From the NCBI RefSeq assembly GCF_025567385.1, contig NZ_JAOQJU010000033.1:1-40612 (forward strand): a stretch of DNA of 40,612 nt. The letters are read 5' to 3'. Both the position numbers and the translations under genes were made by a program. Source of the DNA: Claveliimonas acetigenes. GTDB lineage: Bacteria; Bacillota; Clostridia; Lachnospirales; Lachnospiraceae. Below, in pieces: positions 24,374-32,331 of this stretch; positions within the stretch are counted from its first letter, which is position 1, and each line of letters begins with the position of its first letter. Under the pieces are notes generated by a model. That model was not told the origin of the DNA, did no database searches, and saw only the letters and a list, made by a program, of their open reading frames with translations.

Positions 24374-26260
24374 GATGATATCTCCCACTTTACTATAGCT
24401 GTTCAAATCATAAGCTTCGATAATATTTCCTTTGACGATATAAAGAACGTCTCCAATATAGACTCCCCGGGGTTCTGCATAACTGTTTCCATTCACCATC
24501 TCCTGAAGCCTGCAGACGAAACCATTTTCCGCATCATAGGAAAATACGAAATATGTCTCACCTCCCTCCGTGTACCCGGAAAATCCGATCAGATTCTTCT
24601 CACTGTCAATCACTACCGCCTTATAATTGTAGAAAACGTCCGTGCTGTACACATTTTCCATAACAAAGACATTATTTTCTTTCACATCCGTTCTGTCACT
24701 GATGTCGAACATGGACAGCTTCACACCATCCGTAATTCCCGTCTCTTCATCCGCCGCCATACCGATTCCCAGCAGCTGATTCTCTCCATATGGATGCAGA
24801 TATTCTGAAAAGCCCGGAATCTTAAGCTCTCCTACAATTTGCGGATTCTGCGGGTCGGATAAATCCACGCTGAAAAGAGGATCCGTCTCCCGGAAGGTAA
24901 CAAAATATCCCGTGTCTCCGAAAAATCTGGCGGAATATACTCTCTCATCCTGCGCAAGCCCTTCAATCGTTCCCACCGTTTCCATCTTCTCATTCAGCAC
25001 ATAGACGCCATTGGTATCCTCATTTGTCGTCACAATCCGCAGATATCCATTATACTCATCAATGGAAAAGGAATCGTTAATGTAACCCGGAATCTCTCCC
25101 TGCGCTACCGCCTCAATCTTCCCATCCTGATACGAAAGCTTCCGAATATTCGTCATCACTTTGCCGCTCCAGCCGCTCTCCCATTCCGTTTCATACCAGT
25201 AAATATTCTGACCGCTCACGTACAATTCTCCGCCCTTACCAAGGATTGCCTTGCTGTCCGCCACTTCTCCCGGATTCTCCAGATGGATAGCCGTCACCAG
25301 CTCATACATGCACGCTGAATCTTCCTCCGGCAGATAAATATCCTCTTCCGGGATGGTCTTCTCCGCTATTACCGGAATAAAGGTCTCCGGAATATCCTTT
25401 TCCATTTCAGAAATGTAATACTGGCTGAACAGATAGAGATATTCTCCCGAAATTCTGGACGAAGAATAGTCTCCGCTCTGGGTCACCTCGCCGATCAGTT
25501 TCGGCTGGGAAATGTCCTGCAAATCATAAGTCCTCACCGTCGTACTTCCATGTTGGAAATAATAGAATTCCTCCATATCCGCTTCGCTATACCAGTCTTT
25601 CCTCAAAATCACGATCGCTTTGCCATCTCTTATATAAAACTCACAGATATACTCATCTTCCCCCATCCGGATTTCCCCTGCCTTTGCAAGACCATTCTGC
25701 GTATCTATCACCGCAATCTTATTCCTGTTCTCCGCCAGTGTAAACAGGTATCTCCCGTCAGTCTTCACTACATCCCCTTCGTCCACGCCCTCCTGGCGCA
25801 CATTTGTATCCGAATACTCTGCGGAGCTTGCTTTTGTATCTTCTGACGCTCCGTCCGCCGCCTCTGTCATACTATCCGACGTAGTCATTTCCGCGCCTGT
25901 GTCTACAGCGTCGTCTCCCCCTCCATAGTACTCATACCTCTTCGCGTATTTATAAACCTCCTTATAGCTCTCCGCCGTCTCTATCACGCCGTCCGTCTTC
26001 CGGTCTTCTGTAAAAAGGAAGCCTTCCCCGGCGCCCGCATTCTGCTGGCTCCATATCCTGTAAACAGCCCCGCATACAAGCAGGCAGCATGCCGCCGCAA
26101 GCCCGACTGTCAAAATGCGGCGCCGCTTTCTTGCAGGCTTCCGCTCGTCCACTTCCAGAAGCTTCTTCTCTACAGCATCCGGCGTCAATCCTTCGGGAAC
26201 CTGAATCTCTTCCGCCATGTCCCTTAATTCATCCAACATCTCACGCTCTCTGTTTTCCAT
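24368..26260 (-). CDS. Membrane-anchored beta-propeller protein with anti-sigma-like N-terminus
   Basis: 630 residues. A charged cytoplasmic part (about 1-45) is followed by one membrane helix (about 48-68), a Ser/Asp/Glu-rich linker (about 100-150), and then a long extracytoplasmic beta-propeller of the type annotated as secreted C-terminal beta-propeller (Beta_propel). Repeats such as YLFTLAENRNKIAVIDTQNG and GYFVTFRETDPLFSVDLSD show blade-like spacing. It starts 15 bp after an ECF sigma factor gene. The layout (cytoplasmic tail, helix, outside sensor) and position suggest it acts as the anti-sigma factor or sensor for that sigma factor; this is inference. Confidence 0.8.
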   Translation of the reverse strand: MENREREMLDELRDMAEEIQVPEGLTPDAVEKKLLEVDERKPARKRRRILTVGLAAACCLLVCGAVYRIWSQQNAGAGEGFLFTEDRKTDGVIETAESYKEVYKYAKRYEYYGGGDDAVDTGAEMTTSDSMTEAADGASEDTKASSAEYSDTNVRQEGVDEGDVVKTDGRYLFTLAENRNKIAVIDTQNGLAKAGEIRMGEDEYICEFYIRDGKAIVILRKDWYSEADMEEFYYFQHGSTTVRTYDLQDISQPKLIGEVTQSGDYSSSRISGEYLYLFSQYYISEMEKDIPETFIPVIAEKTIPEEDIYLPEEDSACMYELVTAIHLENPGEVADSKAILGKGGELYVSGQNIYWYETEWESGWSGKVMTNIRKLSYQDGKIEAVAQGEIPGYINDSFSIDEYNGYLRIVTTNEDTNGVYVLNEKMETVGTIEGLAQDERVYSARFFGDTGYFVTFRETDPLFSVDLSDPQNPQIVGELKIPGFSEYLHPYGENQLLGIGMAADEETGITDGVKLSMFDISDRTDVKENNVFVMENVYSTDVFYNYKAVVIDSEKNLIGFSGYTEGGETYFVFSYDAENGFVCRLQEMVNGNSYAEPRGVYIGDVLYIVKGNIIEAYDLNSYSKVGDIII

Positions 26261-26275
26261 GCTTCCTTCTCCCTT

Positions 26276-26773
26276 CTAAGAATCTTTCAGCAAAATCTCC
26301 ATTTTCCGAAGCGCCCTCTTCCTCTTCGAGCGCACCGTGCTGTCCTTAAGTCCCAGCATACGCCCAATCTCTTCGCTCCGATAACCGCTGAATACCGACA
26401 GTCCGATCACTGCCCGCTCTTCCTCCGACAATACGGAAAATGCCTTCTTAAGATCCATGGAAAGTTCATATTCCGGACTCTTTCCCGGCTCTGTTTCCTC
26501 TTCACGTTCAAAGAAAGCTGCATCCTCCTTCACCGTTTGCCGCGCCTGTTTCTTAAGCCGTTTTCTGCATACATTTACCAGGATGGTAAATATCCAGCTC
26601 CTGAACGACTCTTCACTCCGCAAAGATGCAATATGCTCATAGGCGTTCATCACCGCCTCACTCACCGCATCCTCCGCATCATGGGAGTTCTTCATCGTAC
26701 AGAGCGCAAACCGGTATAAATCTCTGTAGACTGTCTCGTACATTTTGGCAAATGCCTTTGCATCACATTTCAT
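26276..26773 (-). CDS. ECF-type RNA polymerase sigma factor
   Basis: 165 residues from the ATG at 26773, which follows a GGGAGGGTGG site. Sigma region 2 (FAKMYETVYRDLYRFALCTM, then DAEDAVSEAVMNAYEHIASL and SFRSWIFTILVNVCRKRLKK) and region 4 (LSEEERAVIGLSVFSGYRSE, GRMLGLKDSTVRSKRKRALR) are both present, with no region 3, as in extracytoplasmic-function sigma factors. It is followed after 15 bp by the membrane beta-propeller gene, probably its regulator. The target promoters are not evident in the window. Confidence 0.92.
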   Translation of the reverse strand: MKCDAKAFAKMYETVYRDLYRFALCTMKNSHDAEDAVSEAVMNAYEHIASLRSEESFRSWIFTILVNVCRKRLKKQARQTVKEDAAFFEREEETEPGKSPEYELSMDLKKAFSVLSEEERAVIGLSVFSGYRSEEIGRMLGLKDSTVRSKRKRALRKMEILLKDS

Positions 26774-26805
26774 CGTCCACCCTCCCGGGTCCACACCTAC
26801 CCTTT

Positions 26806-26825
26806 TTTAGAATACGTACTCTAAA
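26806..26825. promoter_or_regulatory. Palindrome upstream of the sigma factor gene
   Basis: TTTAGAATACGTACTCTAAA is a 20-bp inverted repeat with one pair broken, 33 bp before the sigma factor start. It could be an operator or an RNA hairpin in the leader. I could not place a convincing -35/-10 pair for this gene or for the divergent rubrerythrin in the 194-bp gap. Confidence 0.35.
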
Positions 26826-26967
26826 GTTCCTTCTATATATAAGAGGCAAAAAGAAAGAGAATTGTTGCATAGAATTCTCGAAAAATATGATACCACTTTC
26901 ACATAGCAAATGCTATACTTGTAGTGTAGTTGAAAATCTTTTTGTAATTTCGATATGGAGGTAAGGT

Positions 26968-27504
26968 ATGTCAAAATATGCAGGAACCAAAACAGAAAAA
27001 AACTTAATGGAAGCATTTGCAGGGGAATCGGAAGCACGCAATAAATACACGTATTACGCTTCCGCAGCAAAGAAGGCCGGATTCGTTCAGATGTCCAACA
27101 TCTTTCTTGAGACTGCCGAGCAGGAAAAAGAACACGCAAAAATGTGGTTCAAAGAATTCCACGGCATCGGCGATACAGCAGAGAATCTGGAAGATGCTGC
27201 CGCAGGCGAAAATTATGAGTGGACCGAGATGTACAAACGCATGGCAGAAGAAGCACGCGAAGAAGGTTTTGAAGAACTGGCTGCCAAATTCGAGGGCGTG
27301 GCAAAGGTAGAGGCCGCTCATGAGGCACGCTACAAGAAATTGCTCGAACACTATACCGCGGGTGAGACCTTCAAGGGCGATGCTCCTCTGGGCTGGAAGT
27401 GCGGCAATTGCGGATACATATACTATGGCGAAGAGGCGCCGGAAGTCTGCCCGGTATGTGCACATCCTAAGGCTTACTTTGAAAGGAAAGCAGAAAATTA
27501 TTAG
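26968..27504 (+). CDS. Rubrerythrin
   Basis: 178 residues. The four-helix diiron domain (about 1-135) has ligands in AFAGESEARNKYTYYA, TAEQEKEHAKMWF and VAKVEAAHEARYKKLL. The C-terminal rubredoxin-like domain has two CxxC motifs, WKCGNCGYIYYGEEAPEVCP followed by VCAHPKAYF. Rubrerythrin reduces hydrogen peroxide in anaerobes. GGAGGTAAGG precedes the ATG. It is a single-gene unit, divergent from the sigma factor operon. An imperfect palindrome around 26909-26928 may be a regulator site. Confidence 0.96.
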   Translation: MSKYAGTKTEKNLMEAFAGESEARNKYTYYASAAKKAGFVQMSNIFLETAEQEKEHAKMWFKEFHGIGDTAENLEDAAAGENYEWTEMYKRMAEEAREEGFEELAAKFEGVAKVEAAHEARYKKLLEHYTAGETFKGDAPLGWKCGNCGYIYYGEEAPEVCPVCAHPKAYFERKAENY

Positions 27505-27645
27505 AAGTGGGGAAGAGAATAATAGAGACAATATAGATTATCTATTACTTAAATCCAAAAGCCGAACAATATCTTTTCTGATATGCTCCCCTTATGGTAG
27601 ACAGGTAAAATAATAAAACTGTCACTATAAGGAGGAGCATATTTT

Positions 27646-28235
27646 ATGGGACAACATTCAAAATACTCTTTTGAGATGAAATTAGCTGCCGTTACAAAAT
27701 ATCTGGAAGGAAGCTGTTCAACAGAAAGTATTGCCCGAAACTTGGGAACGAATGGAACGAGGATTATCGAATGGGCAACAATATATCAGTCTTTGGGGGC
27801 TAAAGGACTAAAACTACCCAAAAGCTCAGCTCCTATTCGGCGGAAACAAAACGCAGCGCTGTCTACGATTATCTTTCTGGCAAAGGGACGTTAAGGGAAA
27901 TCCAGAAAAAATATGGAATCAATGGGAAAGCATACCTGAGCGCCATTTTGGATTTGGCAGATAAAAGCATCGTTTCTTTTGTTATTGGAAGTTCAAATAG
28001 GAATGACGCAAAGCATGTCAAGAGTATCCCGATGCATAGATAATGGTCCAATGGAAGCGTTCTGGGGGATGCTGAAATCCGAAATGTATTATCTAAAGAA
28101 ATATTTCATACCTACGATGAATTAAAAGAAGCAGTATGTGATTACATAGAATACTACAATAATCACCAGTATCAAAAACGTCTAAACCGTATAACGCCAA
28201 TAGAATATAGAAAACATTTAACATGTGCGGCATAA
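27646..28235 (+). pseudogene. IS3-family transposase, internally deleted and frameshifted
   Basis: The frame opens with an intact helix-turn-helix (MGQHSKYSFEMKLAAVTKYL, then STESIARNLGTNGTRIIEW). It leaves frame near 27826, where the expected text (YSAETKRSAVYDYLSGKGTL) continues in another frame. From about 27931 it jumps straight to a late part of the DDE domain (AYLSAILDLADKSIVSFVIG). A further loss comes before SRVSRCIDNGPMEAFWGMLK. One lost T near 28110 separates that from HTYDELKEAVCDYIEYYNNH and the terminal RLNRITPIEYRKHL. With two large gaps and at least two frameshifts it cannot encode an active transposase. Confidence 0.85.
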
Positions 28236-28240
28236 GAATA

Positions 28241-28275
28241 CTGCCAACCACAAAAATGTGGTTGGCAGCTAAAAT
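28241..28275 (+). terminator. Terminator at the 3' end of the transposase remnant
   Basis: A perfect 12-bp stem (CTGCCAACCACA with TGTGGTTGGCAG), a loop of AAAA and a following CTAAAATTTTTATTTTTT tract. It lies 5 bp after the transposase stop codon and inside the IS ends. Confidence 0.75.
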
Positions 28276-28341
28276 TTTTATTTTTTCCACTGTCTACTTG
28301 ACAGGGAGCGGTTCATCTATCTTACTGTTCAGCTTTTCATT

Positions 28342-29292
28342 TTATTTGAGCCTTTGCGCAAGTGAATTTCGGTCACTTTCAGGAATACTCAACACATCCA
28401 TGGATTGCTCCGCAGACCATCCCATTCTTTCCATAAGTTTTTTTACGTTATCTAACAGAGTATCCATTCTTTTTTGTTCCGCTGCTCTGTCAGCGATTGT
28501 CTGAATAGCCTGACACACATCAAGCACCTCCTCACCTTTCTTCATTGTCAAATTAGCATTTACACAGGCATTAAGTACATCAACTTCATTTCTACCCAAA
28601 TGTCTGAATTTTTCATCTATACCTATCACTTCCTGCAGTTTATCCGCATTGCCAGAATACTTAATAAAGGACAGCACCTCTTTTAATGTTGTTTGGAATT
28701 TCTCAAATTCACTGTCCTCTATAGCAGCCGGGGCTATCAAATTTATTTTGTAGTCCGGCACAAAGGCTAAAACCCTTGCATCCTGCCCCGCAAACATCTC
28801 ATGAATAGATAATGGACCATCCCATTCTTTGGAAGCAAAATATATGACCAATGTTACTACCGGTAGCAAATGATCCGCTTTCATAAAGCCAGACAGGTAT
28901 TCATCGCTGTCAACACCTTTATAATCACCGGACAATTTATGGGAAGCTGCCGCTTCCTCCACTTGTTTTGCGTACTGGAGTGCGTCATAAACCATATTTT
29001 TTACCGGCATCGCATAATGAATATTGGACTGGTTCTCGATTGCCAGAAGCAGATATGCAGTGCGTTTATCCATCATCGCAATGACCGATTTAATAACATC
29101 CCTGGTTTTCTGCACTGGCTGTTTCGCACCCTTTTCTCCACCATAGGGAACATCTATCTCACGGGTATCAAGTTCCTCCAGGCTTTCCGGATTGATAACC
29201 TGCTCTCCGCCATATACAAAATAATTAAAGGCATCGGCAAAGATTTCATTCTGTCTCATGTATTTTGTTGTTACTGTATCTTTTACTCCCAA
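28342..29292 (-). CDS. Rpn family (PD-(D/E)XK) recombination-promoting nuclease/putative transposase
   Basis: About 316 residues if it starts at the TTG at 29292, which gives a GVKDTVTTKYMRQNEIFADA beginning like its relatives and has AAAGGTGG 7 nt upstream; the first ATG at 29325 has no ribosome site. The nuclease core holds RTAYLLLAIENQSNIHYAMP, with the E-x-Q of the PD-(D/E)XK fold, and VTLVIYFASKEWDGPLSIHE. E. coli relatives (RpnA-E) are calcium-stimulated DNases that raise recombination. The C-terminal part (about 240-316) is helical. These genes are often multicopy in gut Lachnospiraceae and linked to mobile DNA. Confidence 0.82.
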   Translation of the reverse strand: MGVKDTVTTKYMRQNEIFADAFNYFVYGGEQVINPESLEELDTREIDVPYGGEKGAKQPVQKTRDVIKSVIAMMDKRTAYLLLAIENQSNIHYAMPVKNMVYDALQYAKQVEEAAASHKLSGDYKGVDSDEYLSGFMKADHLLPVVTLVIYFASKEWDGPLSIHEMFAGQDARVLAFVPDYKINLIAPAAIEDSEFEKFQTTLKEVLSFIKYSGNADKLQEVIGIDEKFRHLGRNEVDVLNACVNANLTMKKGEEVLDVCQAIQTIADRAAEQKRMDTLLDNVKKLMERMGWSAEQSMDVLSIPESDRNSLAQRLK

Positions 29293-29394
29293 AGGATTCA
29301 CCACCTTTTTGATATGCTGTATCATCAGCAGAGTATTCTTCTGCTATTTATAACATACCATACCAGTTTGAGGTTTACAAGCCATGCTGTTTAA

Positions 29395-29943
29395 TTACTT
29401 AGCGTTATAATATTTCTTCCCAATCCTCTCGCTCAGCCGGTACGCCGCCCAGGCGGCAAAGCTTCCAACAAGAATCCCACCAAGGATGTCCGTCGGATAA
29501 TGCACTCCCACATACAGCCTGGAAAAGGCTATCAACACCGCTAATAGAATGGCAGCCACCCCGTATCTGCGGGGAAGCATCTTCAGATAGACAAGCCCCG
29601 CCGCGAAGGAGGCGCATGTATGCCCCGAAGGGAAGGAATAATCACTCTGCTTCTCAATCAGCAGATGCAAGTCTTCTATCACTTCATAAGGCCGGATTCT
29701 GGCAACCAGGTTCTTAAGCGCCACATTCGTAATCAACGCGCCAATCAGCAGCGCTAAGAGAGCCGTAATCCCCGCCCGCCTTGTCTTTTTAAAAAACAGA
29801 AGCACTACAGACAATGCAATCCAAAACCATCCGGCATCCCCCAGGTGTGTAATAAACTTTACCAAAGGTGTCAGAAAATCCTGACGTATATATTCTTGTA
29901 TAAACAGCAGTATCCCTGCGTCAAAATCTAAAATCCAGTCCAT
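29395..29943 (-). CDS. PAP2 family phosphatase
   Basis: 182 residues from the ATG at 29943, 7 nt after AGGAGAG. Membrane-embedded, with about five helices. The phosphatase signature is complete: KNLVARIRPYE (K-x6-RP), YSFPSGHTCASFAAG (PSGH) and SRLYVGVHYPTDILGG (SR-x5-H-x3-D). Such proteins dephosphorylate lipid phosphates such as undecaprenyl pyrophosphate or phosphatidic acid; the substrate here is not determined. It starts 36 bp after the ECF-transporter gene on the same strand, so the two may be co-transcribed. Confidence 0.92.
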   Translation of the reverse strand: MDWILDFDAGILLFIQEYIRQDFLTPLVKFITHLGDAGWFWIALSVVLLFFKKTRRAGITALLALLIGALITNVALKNLVARIRPYEVIEDLHLLIEKQSDYSFPSGHTCASFAAGLVYLKMLPRRYGVAAILLAVLIAFSRLYVGVHYPTDILGGILVGSFAAWAAYRLSERIGKKYYNAK

Positions 29944-29978
29944 CCACGCTCTCCTATCCGCCAAAACAGATCCGAAGA

Positions 29979-30554
29979 CTACACCGCCCGCAGATACAGC
30001 TTATGAACCGGTTTGTAAAGCACCGCAATTGCCGCAATCATAAAGACCGCATTAATTACAGTTGCCGGAATCGACGCCAAAGACCCTGCCGCTGCCGCTG
30101 CGAATCCGCTTCCCAGAATCATCATCTCTACGATTCCCATAACAAATTCTATGACAACATTCATGCATCCGTAAATAAACGCACACACTACCGCCGCTGT
30201 ATATTCCTTTCTGCTGTCTCCCTCTGCCTTTTTCTTAAGGATAGCAAAAATCATTCCCACAAGCAAACACTTTATGATTGTTTCAAGAAATACCTGCGGG
30301 ACATCCTGCATATAACCATTCAAAATATCAAACAGCACCAACCCTATGGTTCCTGACACCGCTCCTCTTCTTCCTCCCTGCAGCAGCACGCCCATCACAA
30401 CAAAAATATGTCCGAAATGGACAAACGGCGTCCCGACTGCCGCCGGCAAGGGAATCCGGAATGCCTGTATTCCTAAAAAAGTAATCGCCGCAAATATTGC
30501 TGTAATTACCATTGTCTTTACTTTTTCATCCTGTGCTACTTTCGTTTGCATCAT
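29979..30554 (-). CDS. ECF transporter S component (vitamin uptake)
   Basis: 191 residues with about six hydrophobic segments. VKTMVITAIFAAITFLGIQA, then VGTPFVHFGHIFVVMGVLLQ and GTIGLVLFDILNGYM are typical of the substrate-binding S subunits of energy-coupling factor transporters. These share the EcfA/EcfA'/T module, which is encoded elsewhere. The ligand cannot be read from sequence, and no riboswitch was recognised in the roughly 100-bp leader, so thiamine- or pyridoxine-type vitamins are only possibilities. AAGGAG lies 12 nt before the ATG. Confidence 0.87.
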   Translation of the reverse strand: MMQTKVAQDEKVKTMVITAIFAAITFLGIQAFRIPLPAAVGTPFVHFGHIFVVMGVLLQGGRRGAVSGTIGLVLFDILNGYMQDVPQVFLETIIKCLLVGMIFAILKKKAEGDSRKEYTAAVVCAFIYGCMNVVIEFVMGIVEMMILGSGFAAAAAGSLASIPATVINAVFMIAAIAVLYKPVHKLYLRAV

Positions 30555-30683
30555 AATTCATCGACTCCTTCTCTTTCCTGATTTTATCAATCATATCATC
30601 ATTCTGGTTCATGAAAAACAGCCAGTTATACGCATTTTAACCAGTCCAGTTTTATTTACCAACTTAATTTTTTGAAAACGGGG

Positions 30684-30711
30684 TTGCATTTTTTATATTA
30701 CCGGATATAAT
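30684..30711 (+). promoter_or_regulatory. Promoter of the hemolysin III gene
   Basis: TTGCAT (30684-30689), a 16-bp spacer and a perfect TATAAT (30706-30711). A short inverted repeat (GTAGTTTT-A-AAAACTAC, 30728-30744) lies just after the expected transcript start and may be an operator. Confidence 0.65.
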
Positions 30712-30777
30712 ATACTTATATGCAACACGTAGTTTTAAAAACTACATTATATATTTTTAATTTCTAGGAGTGATATT

Positions 30778-31440
30778 ATGGCACAGACAATCAAAACACA
30801 CATCAAGGATCCGGGAAGCGCAATCACCCATTTCATCGGCATGATGATGGCAATTTTTGCCGCTGTCCCACTGTTAATAAAGGCAGCGCATGAACCGGGC
30901 AGGATTTATATCATCTCCATTGCAGTTTATGCAGTGAGCCTGATCTTATTATATGCGGCAAGCACCAGTTACCACACATTCGACCGCTCGTATAAGATTA
31001 ATACCATTTTGAAAAAATTAGACCATATGATGATCTTTATCCTGATAGCCGGAAGCTATACACCTATATGCCTTCTGGTTCTCGGCGGAAAGACAGGTGC
31101 CATTCTTCTTAGCATCGTCTGGGGAATCGCGTTGGTAGGAATTCTGATAAAAGCATTCTGGGTATACTGCCCCAAATGGGTGTCTTCCGTATTATATATC
31201 GGCATGGGCTGGACTTGCGTCCTGGCATTCACCCAGATTTTAAACTCCATGTCCCCGGCGGCATTCGGCTGGCTTCTCGCCGGAGGAATCATTTACACCA
31301 TCGGAGGCATAATCTACGCACTGAAGCTGCCCATCTTCAACAACAGACATAAGAACTTCGGAAGCCACGAAATCTTCCACCTGTTCGTTATGGGCGGCAG
31401 CGCCTGCCATTTCGTTGTAATGTATGTATTTGTACTGTAA
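30778..31440 (+). CDS. Hemolysin III / PAQR-type membrane protein
   Basis: 220 residues with seven hydrophobic helices. Family hallmarks: DPGSAITHFIGMMMAIFAAV (Ser and His of the first motif), AASTSYHTFDRS, KLDHMMIFILIAGSYTPICL and the terminal GSHEIFHLFVMGGSACHFVV. The conserved His and Asp residues form the zinc site of this group, related to adiponectin receptors. Despite the name, most members are not shown to lyse cells; a membrane-lipid hydrolase role is proposed. TAGGAG precedes the ATG. A palindromic repeat element starts immediately after the stop codon. Confidence 0.93.
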   Translation: MAQTIKTHIKDPGSAITHFIGMMMAIFAAVPLLIKAAHEPGRIYIISIAVYAVSLILLYAASTSYHTFDRSYKINTILKKLDHMMIFILIAGSYTPICLLVLGGKTGAILLSIVWGIALVGILIKAFWVYCPKWVSSVLYIGMGWTCVLAFTQILNSMSPAAFGWLLAGGIIYTIGGIIYALKLPIFNNRHKNFGSHEIFHLFVMGGSACHFVVMYVFVL

Positions 31441-31525
31441 GGTACAGGGCAAAAGCCAGTTAGGTACAGGGCAAAAGTTAATTGGGGACGTAGTAAAGTG
31501 ACACTTTACTACGTCCCCAATTAAC
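31441..31525 (+). repeat. Palindromic dispersed element, copy A
   Basis: GGTACAGGGCAAAAG occurs twice (31441 and 31463). The second copy leads into a perfect palindrome with 24-bp arms (31477-31500 and 31502-31525) and a single central A. Its core reads GGGGACGTAGTAAAGTG. A second copy lies at 38316-38378 with the same lead-in. The element begins at the base after the hemolysin III stop codon and ends just before a -10-like TATAAT. The palindrome could form an RNA hairpin or cruciform. Confidence 0.85.
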
Positions 31526-31533
31526 CGTATAAT
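31505..31533 (+). promoter_or_regulatory. Possible pqqD-like gene promoter using the palindrome
   Basis: TTTACT (31505-31510, inside the right arm of the palindrome), a 17-bp spacer and TATAAT (31528-31533, just outside it). It lies 30 bp before the PqqD-type gene. If used, the repeat provides the -35 box. Confidence 0.4.
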
Positions 31534-31562
31534 GAAAGAAAACGCACGGGAGGAGACTACTC

Positions 31563-31829
31563 ATGAGAATAAAAAAGGGATTCGTACTTCGGGAAATTGC
31601 CGGGCAGGCAATGGTAATCGCTACCGGCGAGGCAAGCAAATCTTTTCACGGAATGGTGACCCTAAATGACACAGGCCGTGACATCTGGCTTGGACTGCAG
31701 GACGGTTTATCCGAAAATGAAATTGTTGACAAGCTTACTTCTGATTATGATATCAGCCGAGAGCAGGCGGCTATAGATGTAAAGAACCTGATTAGCAAAA
31801 TGAACGATGCCGGATTTCTTACGCCGTGA
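31563..31829 (+). CDS. PqqD family protein
   Basis: 88 residues. The winged-helix layout of PqqD is clear: MRIKKGFVLREIAGQAMVIA, VTLNDTGRDIWLGLQDGLSE, then a final helix VKNLISKMNDAGFL. PqqD-type domains bind leader peptides and present them to radical SAM or other modifying enzymes in peptide natural-product pathways. No precursor or enzyme gene adjoins it on the same strand; a 51-residue peptide gene (32332-32487) and a radical SAM/SPASM gene (39040-40110) are nearby on the other strand, but a link is not shown. GGGAGGAG lies 8 nt before the ATG. Confidence 0.88.
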   Translation: MRIKKGFVLREIAGQAMVIATGEASKSFHGMVTLNDTGRDIWLGLQDGLSENEIVDKLTSDYDISREQAAIDVKNLISKMNDAGFLTP

Positions 31830-31861
31830 TAAAGCGGGCAAATCCGTCTTAAATGCCCTAT
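31828..31861 (+). repeat. Dispersed GCGGACAARTCCG repeat, copy 3
   Basis: GATAAAGCGGGCAAATCCGT followed by CTTAAATGCCCTAT, the most diverged of the four copies. It overlaps the last two bases of the PqqD stop codon and precedes the terminator. Confidence 0.55.
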
Positions 31862-31868
31862 ATTGCAG

Positions 31869-31899
31869 AAAACGGCAGAGTATTTCTCCGCCGTTTTTT
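31869..31899. terminator. Bidirectional terminator between converging genes
   Basis: AAAACGGC and GCCGTTTT pair across a 13-nt loop, with TTTTTT on the plus strand and TTTT on the minus strand. It closes both the rightward PqqD gene and the leftward acidic membrane protein gene, whose stop lies 3 bp away. Confidence 0.75.
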
Positions 31900-31901
31900 C
31901 T

Positions 31902-32243
31902 CTATTCTTGCAATTCCGACCAATCCAATTCATCTTCTGAAGCTCCTTCTCCGGAACTTCCATCCTCATCTCCAAACAATTCACCATAACTGCCTGAATC
32001 TGCCGGTACGCTCTCATCCACTACTTCCATTTCCTGCGACGGTTCCGGCGTTCCGTCGGATGCCGTTGCCTGATCCTGACCTTCCTCGGAATCTTCCGCC
32101 TCTTCTGTTGTTGATACCTCTTTTGTAGAATCCGTATCTGCCTGCGGCGATGTGTCCGACTTCCGATTTAAAGCAAAAGCTATGACAATTGCCAATACTG
32201 CAATTACCGCAACCATTATAATTAAAATCTTTTTCTTTTTCAT
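31902..32243 (-). CDS. Small acidic single-pass membrane protein
   Basis: 113 residues. KKKK at the N-terminus and one hydrophobic helix (about 6-24) form a signal anchor. The rest is strongly acidic and Ser/Glu/Asp/Gln-rich, with no predicted fold, and would lie outside the cell. There is no lipobox cysteine. I do not recognise a family. It lies downstream of the secreted repeat protein and 51-residue peptide genes on the same strand, but a terminator (32273-32302) intervenes, so it may have only partial read-through or its own weak promoter. AAAGGGG lies 12 nt before the ATG. Confidence 0.7.
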   Translation of the reverse strand: MKKKKILIIMVAVIAVLAIVIAFALNRKSDTSPQADTDSTKEVSTTEEAEDSEEGQDQATASDGTPEPSQEMEVVDESVPADSGSYGELFGDEDGSSGEGASEDELDWSELQE

Positions 32244-32272
32244 AAAACGCCGTTACCCCTTTCAAACTATTT

Positions 32273-32302
32273 AAAACTGGGAGCAGGTATCCCTGCTCCC
32301 AG
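32273..32302 (-). terminator. Terminator after the 51-residue peptide gene
   Basis: A perfect 11-bp stem (CTGGGAGCAGG with CCTGCTCCCAG), a 4-nt loop and TTTTAA on the minus strand, 30 bp after the peptide stop codon. It probably ends the surface-protein transcript. Confidence 0.7.
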
Positions 32303-32331
32303 GCTTTGTAATGGAATATTAAATTATGAAA

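Larger units (their letters stand above)
27584..28310 (+). mobile_element. Decayed IS3-family insertion sequence
   Basis: Ends at 27584-27604 and 28290-28310 form an imperfect 21-bp inverted repeat sharing GCTCCC and GTAGACAG. Between them lie an IS3-type transposase start, fragments of the DDE integrase core and its C-terminus. At about 727 bp it is roughly half the length of intact IS3-group elements, so it has lost internal DNA. No target-site duplication is visible. It lies between rubrerythrin and an Rpn-family gene. Confidence 0.7.

Noticed and set aside
27646..27894. Intact 82-residue DNA-binding protein at the IS
   Set aside because: Only the first half matches the transposase helix-turn-helix. 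The rest is out-of-frame transposase text, so it is a fragment of a pseudogene.
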